A program made the position numbers and the translations under genes. Positions 32,596 to 43,189 of a stretch of DNA of 64,000 nucleotides are shown in pieces (position 1 is the stretch's first letter; each line of letters starts with the position of its first letter). Origin of the DNA: Agrypnia vestita (lineage: Eukaryota > Arthropoda > Insecta > Trichoptera > Phryganeidae); assembly GCA_016648135.1 (NCBI GenBank), contig JADDOH010004264.1:1-64000 (forward strand). The letters run 5' to 3'. A model generated the notes under the pieces. It saw only the letters and a list, made by a program, of their open reading frames with translations, was not told where the DNA came from and did no database searches.

Positions 32596-32781
32596 GATGA
32601 AAAATGCCTGAGTTAAAATGGATTAGGTACTTATCGCAAGTTTTTCCGATTCTTATCAAAATCTTTTCTGTCTGTGTATTGTTCTTTGTAATTTATATAT
32701 TTTGGTACAAATAGGGATACTTTTTATGTAAAAAAATTAAAACATTTTGTTTGAAAACACTACTTATTGAATTATCAACAT

Positions 32782-32813
32782 GTTTCGGGACCAATGAATG
32801 ATCCGTTTATCAG
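32782..32813 (-). ncRNA. Hammerhead-like motif, ACAUGU class, decayed
   Basis: Minus strand: box I CTGATAA (G to A at a conserved position), stem II GGATC/GGTCC with one wobble, box II GAAAC, palindrome ACAUGU then U. GAUA after it can pair with UAUC before box I. Homologous to 18802-18829, likely inactive. Confidence 0.5.
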
Positions 32814-32819
32814 GATATA

Positions 32820-33379
32820 ACGTATACTAAAAATTTAATTAAGGGCGTTAATAGAAATTTAATCTTTAATAACCAAATTCTTCCTGAAATAGTTTTCACA
32901 TACTACCTAATTAGTTATTCAACTTGCATATCAACGGACCTTACGGAAACTATGATATACACCAAAAATGCATTTTTTAATTCTTTGTACCAATACACAT
33001 AAAATACTCTTCTTCGCGATACAAAATTTATATAAAAAACTGCCGTAAAAGTAGATAAACACGCTCATTATGTATTTAAAGCCAAATTTTCAACAGTTCT
33101 CCTGTAAAATTGCTTTTTCGCAAGTTGTCTTTTTAATTTATATATTATTGTAAAATTAAAATTATGTCTATAATTCTAATTTTACAATAATTTTAGTATC
33201 CGTTGTTTTCTGATGAATAGTGGATTTATACAAAACGTTTTTTTTATTACCTAATATAAATCATGCTACCACAAAGTTGCTTTGCTATTACTGAAGAAGA
33301 TATTCCTGTTTCTTCTCTTTATCAATTTATATTCACGCGAGTATTCCGGTGAACTCGCCATTATTTAATAAATTAATTT
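32820..33379. other. No feature recognised
   Basis: AT-rich DNA without supportable features. Confidence 0.3.
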
Positions 33380-33767
33380 ACAGGTTATCTCATAGCCAGC
33401 AGCAAAAAATTCGGGCGAGTATTCTTTCAATTCTGAATAGAAAATATTATATATACTTTGGGTGAAATATCGACAATCACGTAGACAGACGATATCAATA
33501 TATGCATTATTTTTCCAATATGTTTGACTTACTTTCTGTTAAACATTGGTACGTAATTTTAAATTTACTTGCATTGATACAAGTCATATAAAATGATTAA
33601 AACCTTGCAGACATTAGAAAAATCATTTTATTTTAAGGCTTTACAGCAAACTCTTTTGTAGTTTATCTCCTTATTAATATTGACACTTCATCAAAAGTAT
33701 AAAGAATATTTTATATTCACAATTGTACTCCCCAAAGTGTTTTCTAGCAGCTACAAAACACCCTGTA
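33380..33767. mobile_element. Foldback element, ACAGG-ended family (copy 6)
   Basis: Starts ACAGGTTATCTCATAGCC and ends CTACAAAACACCCTGTA. Inside, TTTGACTTACTTTCTG and ACAAGTCATATAAAATGAT are shared with the family. The arms are diverged. Confidence 0.55.
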
Positions 33768-34051
33768 TAATACGTATTAATATTTAAGAAAACTCATTCG
33801 ATTATATATTATATACACAAATCACGTCTTGGATTGGTCATTCCACTACTTATTAACGGCATCACGTATAGGAAACGATAATAAATGGCGATTTTAATGG
33901 GATTAAGGTGTCGTTGCACTCGAAACGGATCCCCGAGATGCACCTGCGTCCAGCTGCATCAGAACGTTGCATCCGCGAGATGACTCTTCCACGAGCGCCC
34001 GGCGCCGCCTTTCAAATTAAATTTCTACGTACAATCAAATGAGAAACTCAC

Positions 34052-34640
34052 CCAGACAGGCGACGATTCCGTACGATCCCATGGCGAAGTTCTTTCACTT
34101 TGTCCAACGAGAACAAGACTACCGTAGCGTCTCCTCGATCTCGTGTGTCGTCTCGTCCCCCACCAGAGGTCTGCAAAATCCACGAACCGGGCCAACCACT
34201 TTTGTTTTCAACCCGTCCAGTTTAATTCAGAGCTACACCGAGAACTTTCTACTGACGCGCGAATTATTGTGCTATCCGGGAATCTCACCGCGATGACTGG
34301 CAACGCCCACCAAAAGATGTCACTAAATATATTTATATTAAATAACGAATTGATTTGTAAGTTGTTTTTTGTACCGTGAACGAATTGATTTGTAAATTGT
34401 TTTTTTGTACCGTGGTGTTGCTGCGTTCACTGGTTGAGCTGGACTGCCGCTTATGTGGTCGCGTTGGTAGTTTTTACGGCCGCTGCAGTGTGAAATGCAG
34501 GCGGAAGGAGGGATCGCCGATCGAGTCCGGCGGGGGCCGAATTCGGTGAATGTGCGGACGCCGAATCGGAAGATTGATTCGAGAGGTGAACTCTGACACT
34601 TGGATCTTTCACGGTGAGATGCGCTCAGGTATCAAGCAGC
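34052..34640 (-). CDS. Candidate first exon of a host gene (10 codons plus one base coding; rest 5' UTR)
   Basis: The minus strand has ATG at 34082 in strong start context (TTCGCCATGG). It encodes MGSYGIVACLG and runs into a consensus splice donor (G|GTGAGT, intron from 34051 downward). The start is short and rather hydrophobic, possibly the beginning of a signal peptide. The upstream part, to about 34640, would be 5' UTR. The next exon would be to the left, but I found none in the remaining 34 kb, so the first intron would be very long or lie beyond the window. The gene cannot be named, and chance is possible. Confidence 0.3.
34344..34414. repeat. 35-bp tandem duplication in the GC-rich block
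   Basis: AACGAATTGATTTGTAAGTT followed by GTTTTTTGTACCGTG is repeated immediately with one substitution and one extra T. Confidence 0.85.
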
Positions 34641-34649
34641 CCAGGTGGC

Positions 34650-35358
34650 TGGGTTCTAATGGACCTTTAATTATCACTGGCCAATGCCATTTCTGTAATC
34701 AGAATTTTGTTTTTTATTAATATCTGCTAGCAGGGGCGTGCAGTGGGTACAAGAAGCATGACTTTTTCCTAGGCATATATTTTGAAATGAAACCGAAATA
34801 AGAGATATATCATGTAATATTCAAATCATAAAAATTAACACTTTTTTCAGATTTTAATATTTCATAATATTCTGCCAGATAAATATTTTATTTCCATATT
34901 TTTTCCCAAATATACGGTTAAATAAAAGTCGTGCTTCTTATTCCCACTGCACGCTCCTGCCTACTAGGTACTTTATTTACCGTTTATTTTATTTTATGTT
35001 TATTCATGATATGCAAAAGTTTTTTCTATTATTATCTAGCTTCAGATAATTGTCTGGACGGAATCTTATAATCGATATTCCACCAGCTTCCCAATGTCCA
35101 ATCGAGCTATAATTTTACACACAGATGTGCATTCTTGATACATGAATACATGAATCAGATTATATCATTAATCTATTATAATTGATACATCAATGTTTTA
35201 TAAGAAAAATTAGTTAATGAACTCACCAAAAGATGGCGCTAGTTTCCTACTGAAAAGATTTTGTACGCTGGGTAATATTAAGACTAAAAGGTAGAAAATT
35301 ATATTACATGAAAAAAAATCAAAAAACACACTTATATTTAAAAAACATAAAATGTTAT
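34650..35358. other. No gene recognised
   Basis: AT-rich DNA. GCACGCCCCTG-like segments (34733-34765 and 34940-34970) look like a short inverted pair (GTGCAGTGGGTACAAGAAGC versus GCTTCTTATTCCCACTGCAC), so another small foldback element of ~235 bp is likely here. Confidence 0.4.
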
Positions 35359-35408
35359 GTCTCGGTCTCCAAATAAAAGCGTGGGCGCTTTTATTTGGAG
35401 ACCGAGAC
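35359..35408. repeat. Perfect 23-bp inverted repeat with 4-bp loop
   Basis: The arms 35359-35381 and 35386-35408 are exact inverse complements around TGGG. Each arm starts or ends in GTCTCGGTCTCC/GGAGACCGAGAC. The short frames crossing it on both strands encode the same MSRSPNKS start for this reason. Confidence 0.95.
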
Positions 35409-35409
35409 A

Positions 35410-36140
35410 AAAGAACTTTGCAATCTATTTCAATATCGCAAGTGCCCAGTTTTCGCTAGTAATATTTAATTTTATTAATAATATATTTACTCCGGGTAAC
35501 TTTTTAACATTGTTGTATAAAAAAAAATGTTTACAACTCTTTTCACGTCTCATTCACGCGGCAGACCGGGATTCAATTCTCTGTCAATTTTGATTATATT
35601 TTAATTTAATTAATAGAATTTATGAATGGGTTGAAACCAGAAAAATATATCTTATGTAAAGATGGCAAAACGCCTTTCTTGCTATAGTTTCATCCGCTCC
35701 TGCTAGAATAAAATTAAACGAGGATGGTTCATTGGATCCAGTCCGCCTCTGCCCTCGAACATGACTACGAGGCAGAGCCTTAGTGAATGGCTCGGACACT
35801 GCTGCTGTAGGCTTCTACGGACAATACTTTACCGCTTTACTCAAAGTTTCTCAAAACTTTCAATAGAAATTGATTGCGCTGGTCGACTTGCCAAAATTAC
35901 TTTGGGCAAAATATCACCATCTGATTTTTATGAGATAAATAAAAAACAGTATATTTAAAACTCAGGACCATCGAATAAACATGGATATTTTTTTATTTAT
36001 ATAATGTAACATACATTTTATTATTATTATTCTTAATATGTAAGGCATTAACTTTGTGGTCACTATTGCTACATGCTATTTATCTTAGTATATTCTTAGA
36101 AACTTCACATTGAACTATTATCGGAAAAACTTCTAAAACT
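35410..36140. other. No gene recognised
   Basis: AT-rich DNA with short chance ORFs. No supportable feature. Confidence 0.3.
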
Positions 36141-36144
36141 CATT

Positions 36145-36715
36145 TATCTATTTAAATCCATACGTAATATTTTTAATAAACAGCAACTCAAAACTATCTA
36201 TTATGCTCTTGCCCAGTCATTTTTGAGCTATGCGATTCCAAGTTTGGGAGGTACTTACAAAATCATATTAAAACCAGCTATGATGGCACAAAAAACCTTG
36301 CTCCGAGTCATTAATAAGAAATCATTTACATACCAATCAGACAGACTCTTCAGAGAATTTAATGTACTGGACGTTAGACAGCTGTTCGTTAAGTCTACCC
36401 TCATGTTCTACATCAAAAACACAAACCACCTAACAGCACCCAGTAACTCGCATTCACATAATACTAGACAAGCATTACGAAACCTTAACGAAATACCAAA
36501 AACTAAGACAACACATGGACGGAAAAATTACTCATAAATAGGGCCTAAAATATTTAACATATTTAAAACAGACTTCCCGGAAATCAGAATATACTCAATT
36601 AATAAAACAAAAGCTTTAGCAAACAAACTGGCTTACCTCCAATGGTAGAACAGCAACTGAAAATTTACTTACTGTAATTGCATAATAATGTCTACAAATA
36701 AAAATATATACATAT
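36145..36715 (+). pseudogene. 5'-truncated LINE, reverse transcriptase C-terminal region
   Basis: In one plus-strand frame: QQLKTIYYALAQSFLSYAI, PSLGGTYKIILKP, SDRLFREFNVLDVRQLF, SHNTRQALRNLN. One in-frame TAA at 36535 follows, then IGPKIFNIFKTDFPEIRIYS to a stop near 36648. These match the post-polymerase region of CR1/Jockey-like LINEs (the YxTRQ motif and GPKxFN ending). One stop codon and 5' truncation make it dead. Confidence 0.75.
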
Positions 36716-37085
36716 ATAAATAAATAAATAAATTAAGGAAAATAAAAAATAATCTTAAACAAAACTTTAACCCTTTTTACATTAAACAATTATTCTACAC
36801 ATATTTACACTTGGACTTATGACTCACTCAACTTTCACTAACATTACACTTGATACTTTGTAGATACATAATTACTACCTTATGAAAATAAATATTACTG
36901 ACGAATTCAAAAAAATATTATAATTGTGTTCTATAACGCCACTCTGGGACAGGCATAGCCTAGTAGAGTGGCATAATCCACAAATTTAACAAAAAAAATG
37001 TGTAATTTATCTTATACTTTATTGTTAAAATAGTATTAAGTACCTTTATTTGTGAACAAAGATTTTTCGAAAAAAATAAAAAAAA
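36715..37085 (+). mobile_element. LINE 3'-UTR-type repeat with conserved hairpin (copy 2)
   Basis: Close match to 16393-16780, beginning at the same place (AAATAAATTAAGGAAAATAA). Hairpin: CGCCACTCT (36937-36945) with AGAGTGGCA (36965-36973), 8 of 9 pairs, inner AGGC/GCCT. It follows the LINE coding end at 36648 after a short AAAT run. It may be that LINE's 3' UTR or a separate insertion. Confidence 0.7.
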
Positions 37086-37116
37086 TATAACCATTAAAAA
37101 TCTTTTCTGTCAACCG

Positions 37117-37146
37117 GTTTCGATACATAACCCGTCTCTTTGTCAC
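37117..37146 (-). ncRNA. Hammerhead-like motif, ACCGGU class, decayed
   Basis: Minus strand: box I GTGACAA (two changes from CTGANGA), GAGAC...GTATC as stem II with one mismatch, box II GAAAC, palindrome ACCGGU then U. GAC after it can pair with GUC before box I. Homologous region at 54294. Confidence 0.4.
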
Positions 37147-37256
37147 GACAACCACTACACTAGTAGGTAAATATCACTACACACCACAACCATAGTATTA
37201 TTTACATACCAACACCTTCACAAAATATTCTTCACATGCTTGTTACTCTAACTAGC

Positions 37257-37600
37257 CCAACATGCACTAAGTTTCTTATCAAAAAGGATTAAGAGTTTGA
37301 GTAGAGGAGACAGATGGAGTCTATAGAGGGTGTTGAAAAATCTTGGATTTTATATGATAATTTAAAATTAAATAGAGGGCTTAAGAGGAAATTTCTTTGA
37401 TTAATAATTATTAATCAAATAAATTTCCCCTACAGTCCATACATTAATATTAAATAATCAAATAAATTTCCCGTACAGTTTTCTGTTTGATTTAAAATTA
37501 TCAGGTTTGTCAACCCCTTATAGATCCCACCCCGTCTCTTTCTTTCCTCTACTCAAATTTTTAATCCTTTTTGATAAGAAAACTTAGTGCATTTACCTGC
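37257..37600. mobile_element. Foldback element with TGCACTAAG ends
   Basis: TGCACTAAGTTTCTTATC and AAAAAGGATTAAGAG on the left; the inverse, TTTTTGATAAGAAAACTTAG and TGCA, on the right. Arms about 150 bp. The middle has duplicated AATCAAATAAATTTCCC. A partial relative lies at 54410-54490. Confidence 0.7.
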
Positions 37601-37609
37601 ACTAAGTTT

Positions 37610-38770
37610 TTTTATTTTGATGAAGTTTTTTTGAAACGTAACACATATTTAAAAAAAACAGTATTCAATTTGATATAATTATTTCGCTTAATGCTAATTT
37701 TTTCAAATTAAAAACAAATCCATTTTTTTAAATACTTTATGAATAATGTGATAATAATATACTTTTTACTTAATTTACTTTACTTTACTTATATTTTTAT
37801 TCTTATGTACTTTATTTCTTATTTCTTATCTACTTTATATACTTTTTACTCTAAATTACTTTACTTTATTTTTCTTTTATTCTTCTAATTACGTAACCAT
37901 GAAATTAAATATTTAAATGGAGTCTCAATGAAGGGAATGGCTGCTTACCTCAGAACACGTATTTTTATGTACCTAGCGAGATAGGTAACGATAAAGGCCT
38001 GCATACAAAAATTTGTATATTGTATTTGTTGCTATCTTATTCATAAACTCTGTAAATATTCTTAACATTAATTATGTTGATGCAAGCTGTTATAAAAGTT
38101 ATTGAGCTAATAAACGCAAATTAATCGGCACTGAAACTGAATACAGATACTGAATATCTCGTATTTATTCTATGTAGATACCTATCTATGTAGATAAAAA
38201 TAAATATATTTTGTTCAAATAAATAAATAAATCAAATAAATCGCGAGGGAAAGAAAGAAACGCAAAAGCGTGTGGTCACAACAGTGCGAGAGAACGGAAT
38301 CCGTCATTTTTCTGTAGATAATGCCTGGTAGTGGTGGTTTAGAGTAGCCAGTGTCATGTCAGTGTCAGCTTCAGAAACAATAGAATCGCAATTGATATAT
38401 TTTTCGTATGAAATATTTTGACAGATGTATCATCTAAATTTGTATATACGAGTTTGCTGTTGTGAATCTTCTAGACAATCAATTTGTTGATGTCAGTTGT
38501 GTCAAAAGGTTTTAAATTATATGATATAATTTCAACATTAATCTGATATAATTTCATCATGTACAAAATTAAATATTGAAAGGGTTCGACGTGAATTTCT
38601 ATGGTTCATTAATTTTAAATTATGCCCGTTGAACAAATTGATTGCGATTTTGATGGGTTTTCATTCAACTTTACGATCCACGGGCGATTTAATGCTATTT
38701 TTAATTAAAAGCAAACTAGAGACTCGATATAATCCCTAGATTTTTGATAGCCTACTGGAAGTATCGGTCA
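37610..38770. other. No gene recognised
   Basis: A low-complexity TACTTTACTTTA stretch runs from 37760 to 37890. Near 38080-38130 GCTGTTATAAAAG, then AATAAACGCAAATT, give a TATA-like and poly(A)-signal-like pair as in an LTR, without other support. Confidence 0.3.
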
Positions 38771-38774
38771 TTTC

Positions 38775-39125
38775 ATGAGAATGTTCTTCTTTTTCCTTTT
38801 AATAGGTTCTCCAGAGAATAGCGCCTCCTGTGATATGGATTCCCTTCCATCTTCTGGGAGTTCTTTCGTGAGGGCGGGTTCCATGAGGCTGATGGTGTCC
38901 ATTATCTGTTCATTGTACAATGTCTTCAGCCTCCCTTATTACTCTTATTCTGGTGTTTCTCACGCAATCCCTCAGAGTCTTGTCTGTTATCATCATTAAT
39001 GTCATCGCGGAAGTCTTCAATGTTTTTTTTAGTCCTGATTGTGTCTACCCTTGCTTCAAAATCGTATGTTATTATAGGTCTTACGCATACTTTATGGATT
39101 CTTATTTTGTTGTTGATGGCCAAAT
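38775..39125 (-). pseudogene. LINE relic, reverse transcriptase C-terminal region
   Basis: Minus strand: IRIHKVCVRPIITYDFEARV, RTKKNIEDFRD, then LREKHQNKS. The CVRPIITY...TRTK motif is characteristic of one arthropod LINE group. Several frame changes follow toward 38775. Same group as 40340-40950. Confidence 0.65.
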
Positions 39126-39164
39126 TTTTATTTTTCCAAATTATGAATGTGAATGTAAAAAAAA

Positions 39165-39455
39165 GTAACCCATAAAAAACAAGTTTTTACAATACTCCCT
39201 TTCTCATTTTCGGGTTTTGTGTCTACCATATGCGTCGTAATCTCCATACAAGTTGTATGAAAAAACCATTAAAAATTTGAAAAATCCAAAATTATACTAT
39301 AATTATTATTTTTATAGACTTTCTTGATCGACGCCACGAGTCTGCTTGCAAAGTTTCAGCTTGATCGGATCACGGGAAAAGGGTTAAAAATTGATCCAAA
39401 GTTTTTGCGTCAAGCAAGCAAGCAAGCAGACGCTACGAGTAAAAGAAAGGAGGTA
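39165..39455 (+). mobile_element. Family B repeat (copy 5, internally deleted)
   Basis: Begins GTAACCCATAAAAAACAAG and ends GCAAGCAAGCAGACGCTACG, AGTAAAAGAAAGG. About 290 bp remain. Confidence 0.65.
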
Positions 39456-39459
39456 AAAA

Positions 39460-39985
39460 ACAAATAATATTATTAGTCAAAATTCTTTTAATTCGACAAT
39501 ACTAACGTCCGGTGTCAAGGGAATGAGACTCGATTAGATAAATCGTAGATATTTATTTGAGATGTATTTGTTAAATTTTATTACAAATGTTTATTACATT
39601 TTTTTACTACATGTTTATTACAAGTTACAGCACCGTCTACAAGTATTGAGACTATGATTTGAAGATAAGCTCATCTAAAATAGATAGAAAGGGTCAAATT
39701 CAAATCAGACTTGACAACTAGATACCATCTAGAACCATAGGTACAATGTCTATTTATTCTGAAAGCTAGACAAATAGAACGGCAAATAAATGGAACAAAT
39801 AATAAATTACAGTTAATAAATGGAACGAATAAAAAATATTACAGTTACGGTTAACGGGTTACAGCTAGTAATATAAATAAAAGTGAATGATAAAAAGGTA
39901 TATTTCCACATTTTTACTGAAACAATGTAACTGTAATTATTTCAAAGGTCATTAGCACCTGCGAGCTGACACTTTGGAAATCGCA
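39460..39985. other. AT-rich, no feature
   Basis: AATAAATGGAAC repeats two to three times near 39785-39830. Otherwise nothing. Confidence 0.35.
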
Positions 39986-40001
39986 GGGCAGTCTAATTAC
40001 T

Positions 40002-40157
40002 ATGGACATCGCGGCTCGGCCGAGCGCCGAGACCGACCAACGCCGGACTTTTTCGCGGCTAACGACGCCGCGTTACGGGCGAGAATTCTGCGTGCTCGCG
40101 TGCTACAGCGGTTCAACGCACAACGTTTCTCAGCCAGCTAATGAGGCATGCAAATGA
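40002..40157 (+). CDS. Short open frame in a CpG-rich island, hypothetical
   Basis: A GC-rich patch (about 39990-40140) contains ATG GAC ATC GCG on the plus strand. It stays open for 51 codons to a TGA, starting MDIAARPSAETDQRR. CpG is dense. I recognise no family. It could be a small exon or unique regulatory DNA; the open frame may simply follow from low AT content. Confidence 0.25.
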   Translation: MDIAARPSAETDQRRTFSRLTTPRYGREFCVLACYSGSTHNVSQPANEACK

Positions 40158-40339
40158 AAATCACTTCATATTTAGATAGCTAAAGGCTGCTCGACATTCA
40201 ATTGCTCTTGAATTGTGCTTATTTATTCATTCACTTGTATAATGAAAATGAAATTTATTTTCATTTATGAAAAATGAATAATTTATAAAGAAGAGAGCAC
40301 GCGTATAGAACTGCTTCTTTTTCTTTTAGTAGCTCTGTT

Positions 40340-40950
40340 TATCTGTACCACAGAAAACTACGCCTCCTGGGATGACGAGGTCCAACTATCCCTCCATCTT
40401 TTCGGTGGTCTTCCAGGTGGGCGTCGTCCAGAGGGGATTTCATTCGCTGTTGTATGCACGAGTCTGTCACTGTCCATTCTGGCTAGTGATCTCTTCTGGA
40501 TCTACTCCATCGTGCTATGTCCTCTATTTTGCAAGTTTTCTTTATGTCTTCATTTCGAACACGGTCACGTAGAGTTTTTCCAGTAATGGATCAATCTTCA
40601 TTTCAGATGTTTTGAGTAGTCCTTTGGTGAGGACAGTGTCAGCCCGCATCTCTACAGGGTATTTCATAATTCGCACGCAAGTCTTTTTTTACCTTACTTT
40701 CAATTTGCGTATTTTTATTTTCCCAGACCAAATTCTTGAAATGCCTTGATACAGTGGATGCTCTGTTGACTTGCTCTCGGACTTCGGTATACTGGTCGCA
40801 ATGGGTACAGATTTCTGAATCAATACTTAGCTTATACCTTGTTGGTTGTTTTGATATTGTTAGAATTTTAGTTTTTCTGATTGCTATTGACATATTAAGC
40901 CCTTGTGATGCAATGCTGAATTTGTCTTCAGTGTCCCTGCAAGTCATCTT
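40340..40950 (-). pseudogene. LINE relic, polymerase C-terminal half and end
   Basis: Minus strand: SIAIRKTKILTISKQPTRYK, REQVNRASTVSRHFKNLVW and ENKNTQIESKV. Then, after frame changes, ARMDSDRLVH and PSGRRPPGRPPKRWRDSW near 40370-40500. The order (SxxKTKxLxxSKxP, QVNRAS, then GRPPKRW) is that of one LINE type with a short C-terminus. It is broken by several frameshifts. Confidence 0.75.
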
Positions 40951-41049
40951 CAGACTCTGCTATTATCGCTAACATATGTAGTAGGCAATTTATTTTATTT
41001 TGTTTATATATTTATTCGGAAATAAAACGGATACAAGTTAATGATATAT

Positions 41050-41733
41050 ATAATATATAATGTATCAGCCAATAAATGCCAAGACAATGTTTGGACAAAG
41101 AAGTTTTTTTTACAAGGATCCTTTGTTCTTCAATGCTCTTCCCGAAAATATTAAGAGTGCAAACACTCTTGTCACTTTTAAAAAAAAATGGTTATGTAGA
41201 CTGATGGAAGTGATATCCAAATGTCTTTGGTGTCCATTCTGTCATAGTCAGTGTGGACACCCTACTCTTAACTTTTTACACAACACTATTGGAGAAGACA
41301 TTATTGTCACCTGCATTTGCACAAATACCCAACTGCCGAAAGCAGGTCATAATTTATTGCTCATTAAACTTCATTTCTTATCACTATTTAATATACACAA
41401 ACATTCATTTAATTTTCTTATATAAGTACATACCTAAATATACTTTTAACTGTGCTATTATATATACATTTTGTTACTCTCCATACATATGATTTTTTAT
41501 ATATATTACTCTCCTTTCTCTATTGTTTTTGTATTCTTATTATCCACATTTTATATTTATATACTCAATTAATTAATTAATTAATTTTATAGTTATATAG
41601 TATTTTGTTGTAGGTATATCTTTATTATTTTTTGTTCTCACTATATTGTTCAGCTGCTCATCTCGGCACAGGTTCTTCCTAGTGAGATGAGCGGCTCCAT
41701 CTTCTATGTCATGTATGAAGATGAAGATAAATA

Positions 41734-41772
<39 letters not shown>

Positions 41773-41775
41773 TAA
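41050..41775 (+). pseudogene. 5'-truncated LINE with 3'-UTR hairpin and (TA)n tail
   Basis: Plus strand: MYQPINAKTMFGQRSFFYKD, FFNALPENIKSANTLVTFKK, ending near 41210-41425. This is the usual C-terminal block of CR1/Jockey-like LINEs (FNxLPxxI). In the 3' UTR GCTCATCTC (41656-41664) pairs perfectly with GAGATGAGC (41684-41692). Outward extension gives 13 pairs including one G-U. An A-rich run and (TA)n follow at 41732-41769. Confidence 0.7.
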
Positions 41776-41822
41776 GATCATGAGTTTTCAGAATCAAACA
41801 TATTGACTTGAATATGTTTGTA

Positions 41823-42240
41823 ATATTTCACATAGAAACTAATTTGAAATATATAAAACTAGCGAATCCGACAGACATTGTCCTGCCCGAATATTTCACA
41901 TAGAAACTAATTTGAAATATATAAATCTAATTTGAAATATATAAAACTAGCGAATCCGACAGACATTGTCCTGCCCGAATATTTCACATAGAAACTAATT
42001 TGAAATATATAAATCTAATTTGAAATATATAAAACTAGCGAATCCGACAGACAGTGTCCTGCCCGAACGTTGGCTTTTCGTTTGGGTGGTATAAATCCTA
42101 GAACTCGACTGCGGCGCCACCTACCGGATCCAGTTGTGAATCTAGACCATCCAGGGACCCACTCGAACCCACACAATAAATTTTATTAAAATTGGCTCAG
42201 CCGTTTAGGAGTTCAGTGACATACACATACACAGAAGAAT
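41823..42240 (+). mobile_element. Retroelement 3' end with an 88-bp tandem repeat
   Basis: Three units at 41823-41890 (68 bp), 41891-41978 (88 bp) and 41979-42066 (88 bp). Each ends AGCGAATCCGACAGACATTG then TCCTGCCCGA. The longer units carry an internal duplication of AATTTGAAATATATAAA. Downstream, AATTGGCTCAGCCGTTTAGG and AGTTCAGTGACATACACATA are the type of ending shared by RTE-like LINEs and SINEs in insects. Confidence 0.65.
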
Positions 42241-42658
42241 TATATATGTAAAGATATAAGAAGAACAAATAATTAACAAAAGACAAAAACAGTAGTAATA
42301 GAAAGAAAAAGAGAATATAACGAAATAATGAAATAGTAATGAGGAATATTGTAATTCTAACGAATATAAAGAAGTAATAAAATAATTAAAATAAGTGACG
42401 ATAAGAGACAATAAAACAAAGACATAATTAGATACACAAGTGAAACTTCATTCAACTATTGCATTGCAGAGCATTTTATACATGTGTTTGTATATCAATT
42501 AAATGTTGAGACGCAGAATAATATTCACTTGTGTATCTATCTCGAGGCAAATAAAAAAATAAACATCGTAAGAGATTCAGTATAGGAAATCTATAGTTTT
42601 TTTTGTGTCGAACCCAGCGACGTAAAAAAATAACCTGAGTCATCAATTTCTCAAGATA
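42241..42658. other. A-rich sequence, nothing recognised
   Basis: Long purine-rich AAGAA/AATAA sequence after the retroelement end. The minus frame (42411-42205) is low complexity. Confidence 0.3.
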
Positions 42659-43090
42659 TTGTCACGGCATCGTGGGAGACAAATAAAACACTTGAAATTA
42701 TTTATCGCTTTATTTATTCACGAAAGTCACTGAATTTAATAATCGGAGCACTGTTCTCTAATTCACACCAATTTCGTAATTCGCACTAATCGTCACTACT
42801 GAATATTTCACATATACGAAGGTAGGCACTTTTCTATTTCGCTTTACTCTTGTCTATCGCTTGTTGCTTGTTATTCGTCTATATGACTTCGTCTCGCTTG
42901 TCAAAACAACAATGCCCACTGTCCGCGCGGCGGGTCTGTCATCCCTTAAATAGGTCGTTACCCGATGTTTCCAGCATCTACTAGATTATCCCAGACTTTT
43001 GTAGCTCTTTCCAATTAACTTTGAAAGGTGTAGAGTGCAGTAAAAATCCTTGATTACGTGCAATTCTCTGCGTTCCTACCATCTAGTGAC
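42659..43090 (+). mobile_element. Candidate solo LTR, TGTCACG family (copy 1)
   Basis: Starts TGTCACGGCATCGTGG and could end ...CATCTAGTGACA (TG...CA). CGAAAGTCACTGAATTTAAT and CGCTTTATTTATTC follow the start. Similar starts occur at 45119, 47280 and (minus) 62538. No matching flanking duplication was found, and no internal coding region is present. Confidence 0.45.
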
Positions 43091-43189
43091 AATTTTACTT
43101 ATTTTAAACTAGTTTTAATAAAAAAATAGGTGAAAGAATCTAGTAGGTATTAAGTAATGTTCTTTGGTTAAATCATGCAACACATCTCG

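Larger units (their letters stand above)
33890..34640. promoter_or_regulatory. GC/CpG-rich island, candidate host-gene start region
   Basis: About 750 bp is much richer in G+C and CpG than everything around it (for example GAGCGCCCGGCGCCGCC near 33995 and CCGGCGGGGGCCGAATTCG near 34525). It has no similarity to the repeat families here. It contains a candidate first coding exon on the minus strand (34052-34082 coding) and, on the plus strand, a possible donor after TTGGATCTTTCACG at 34613. It may be a promoter, perhaps bidirectional. Confidence 0.4.

Noticed and set aside
34039..34379. Plus-strand ORFs of 78-85 residues in the CpG island
   Set aside because: Overlapping open frames in a GC-rich block; no recognisable domain, and the minus-strand start plus splice donor is a better explanation.
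41732..41770. Origin of replication or promoter at the (TA)n run
   Set aside because: Simple dinucleotide expansion after a LINE tail; no supporting motif.
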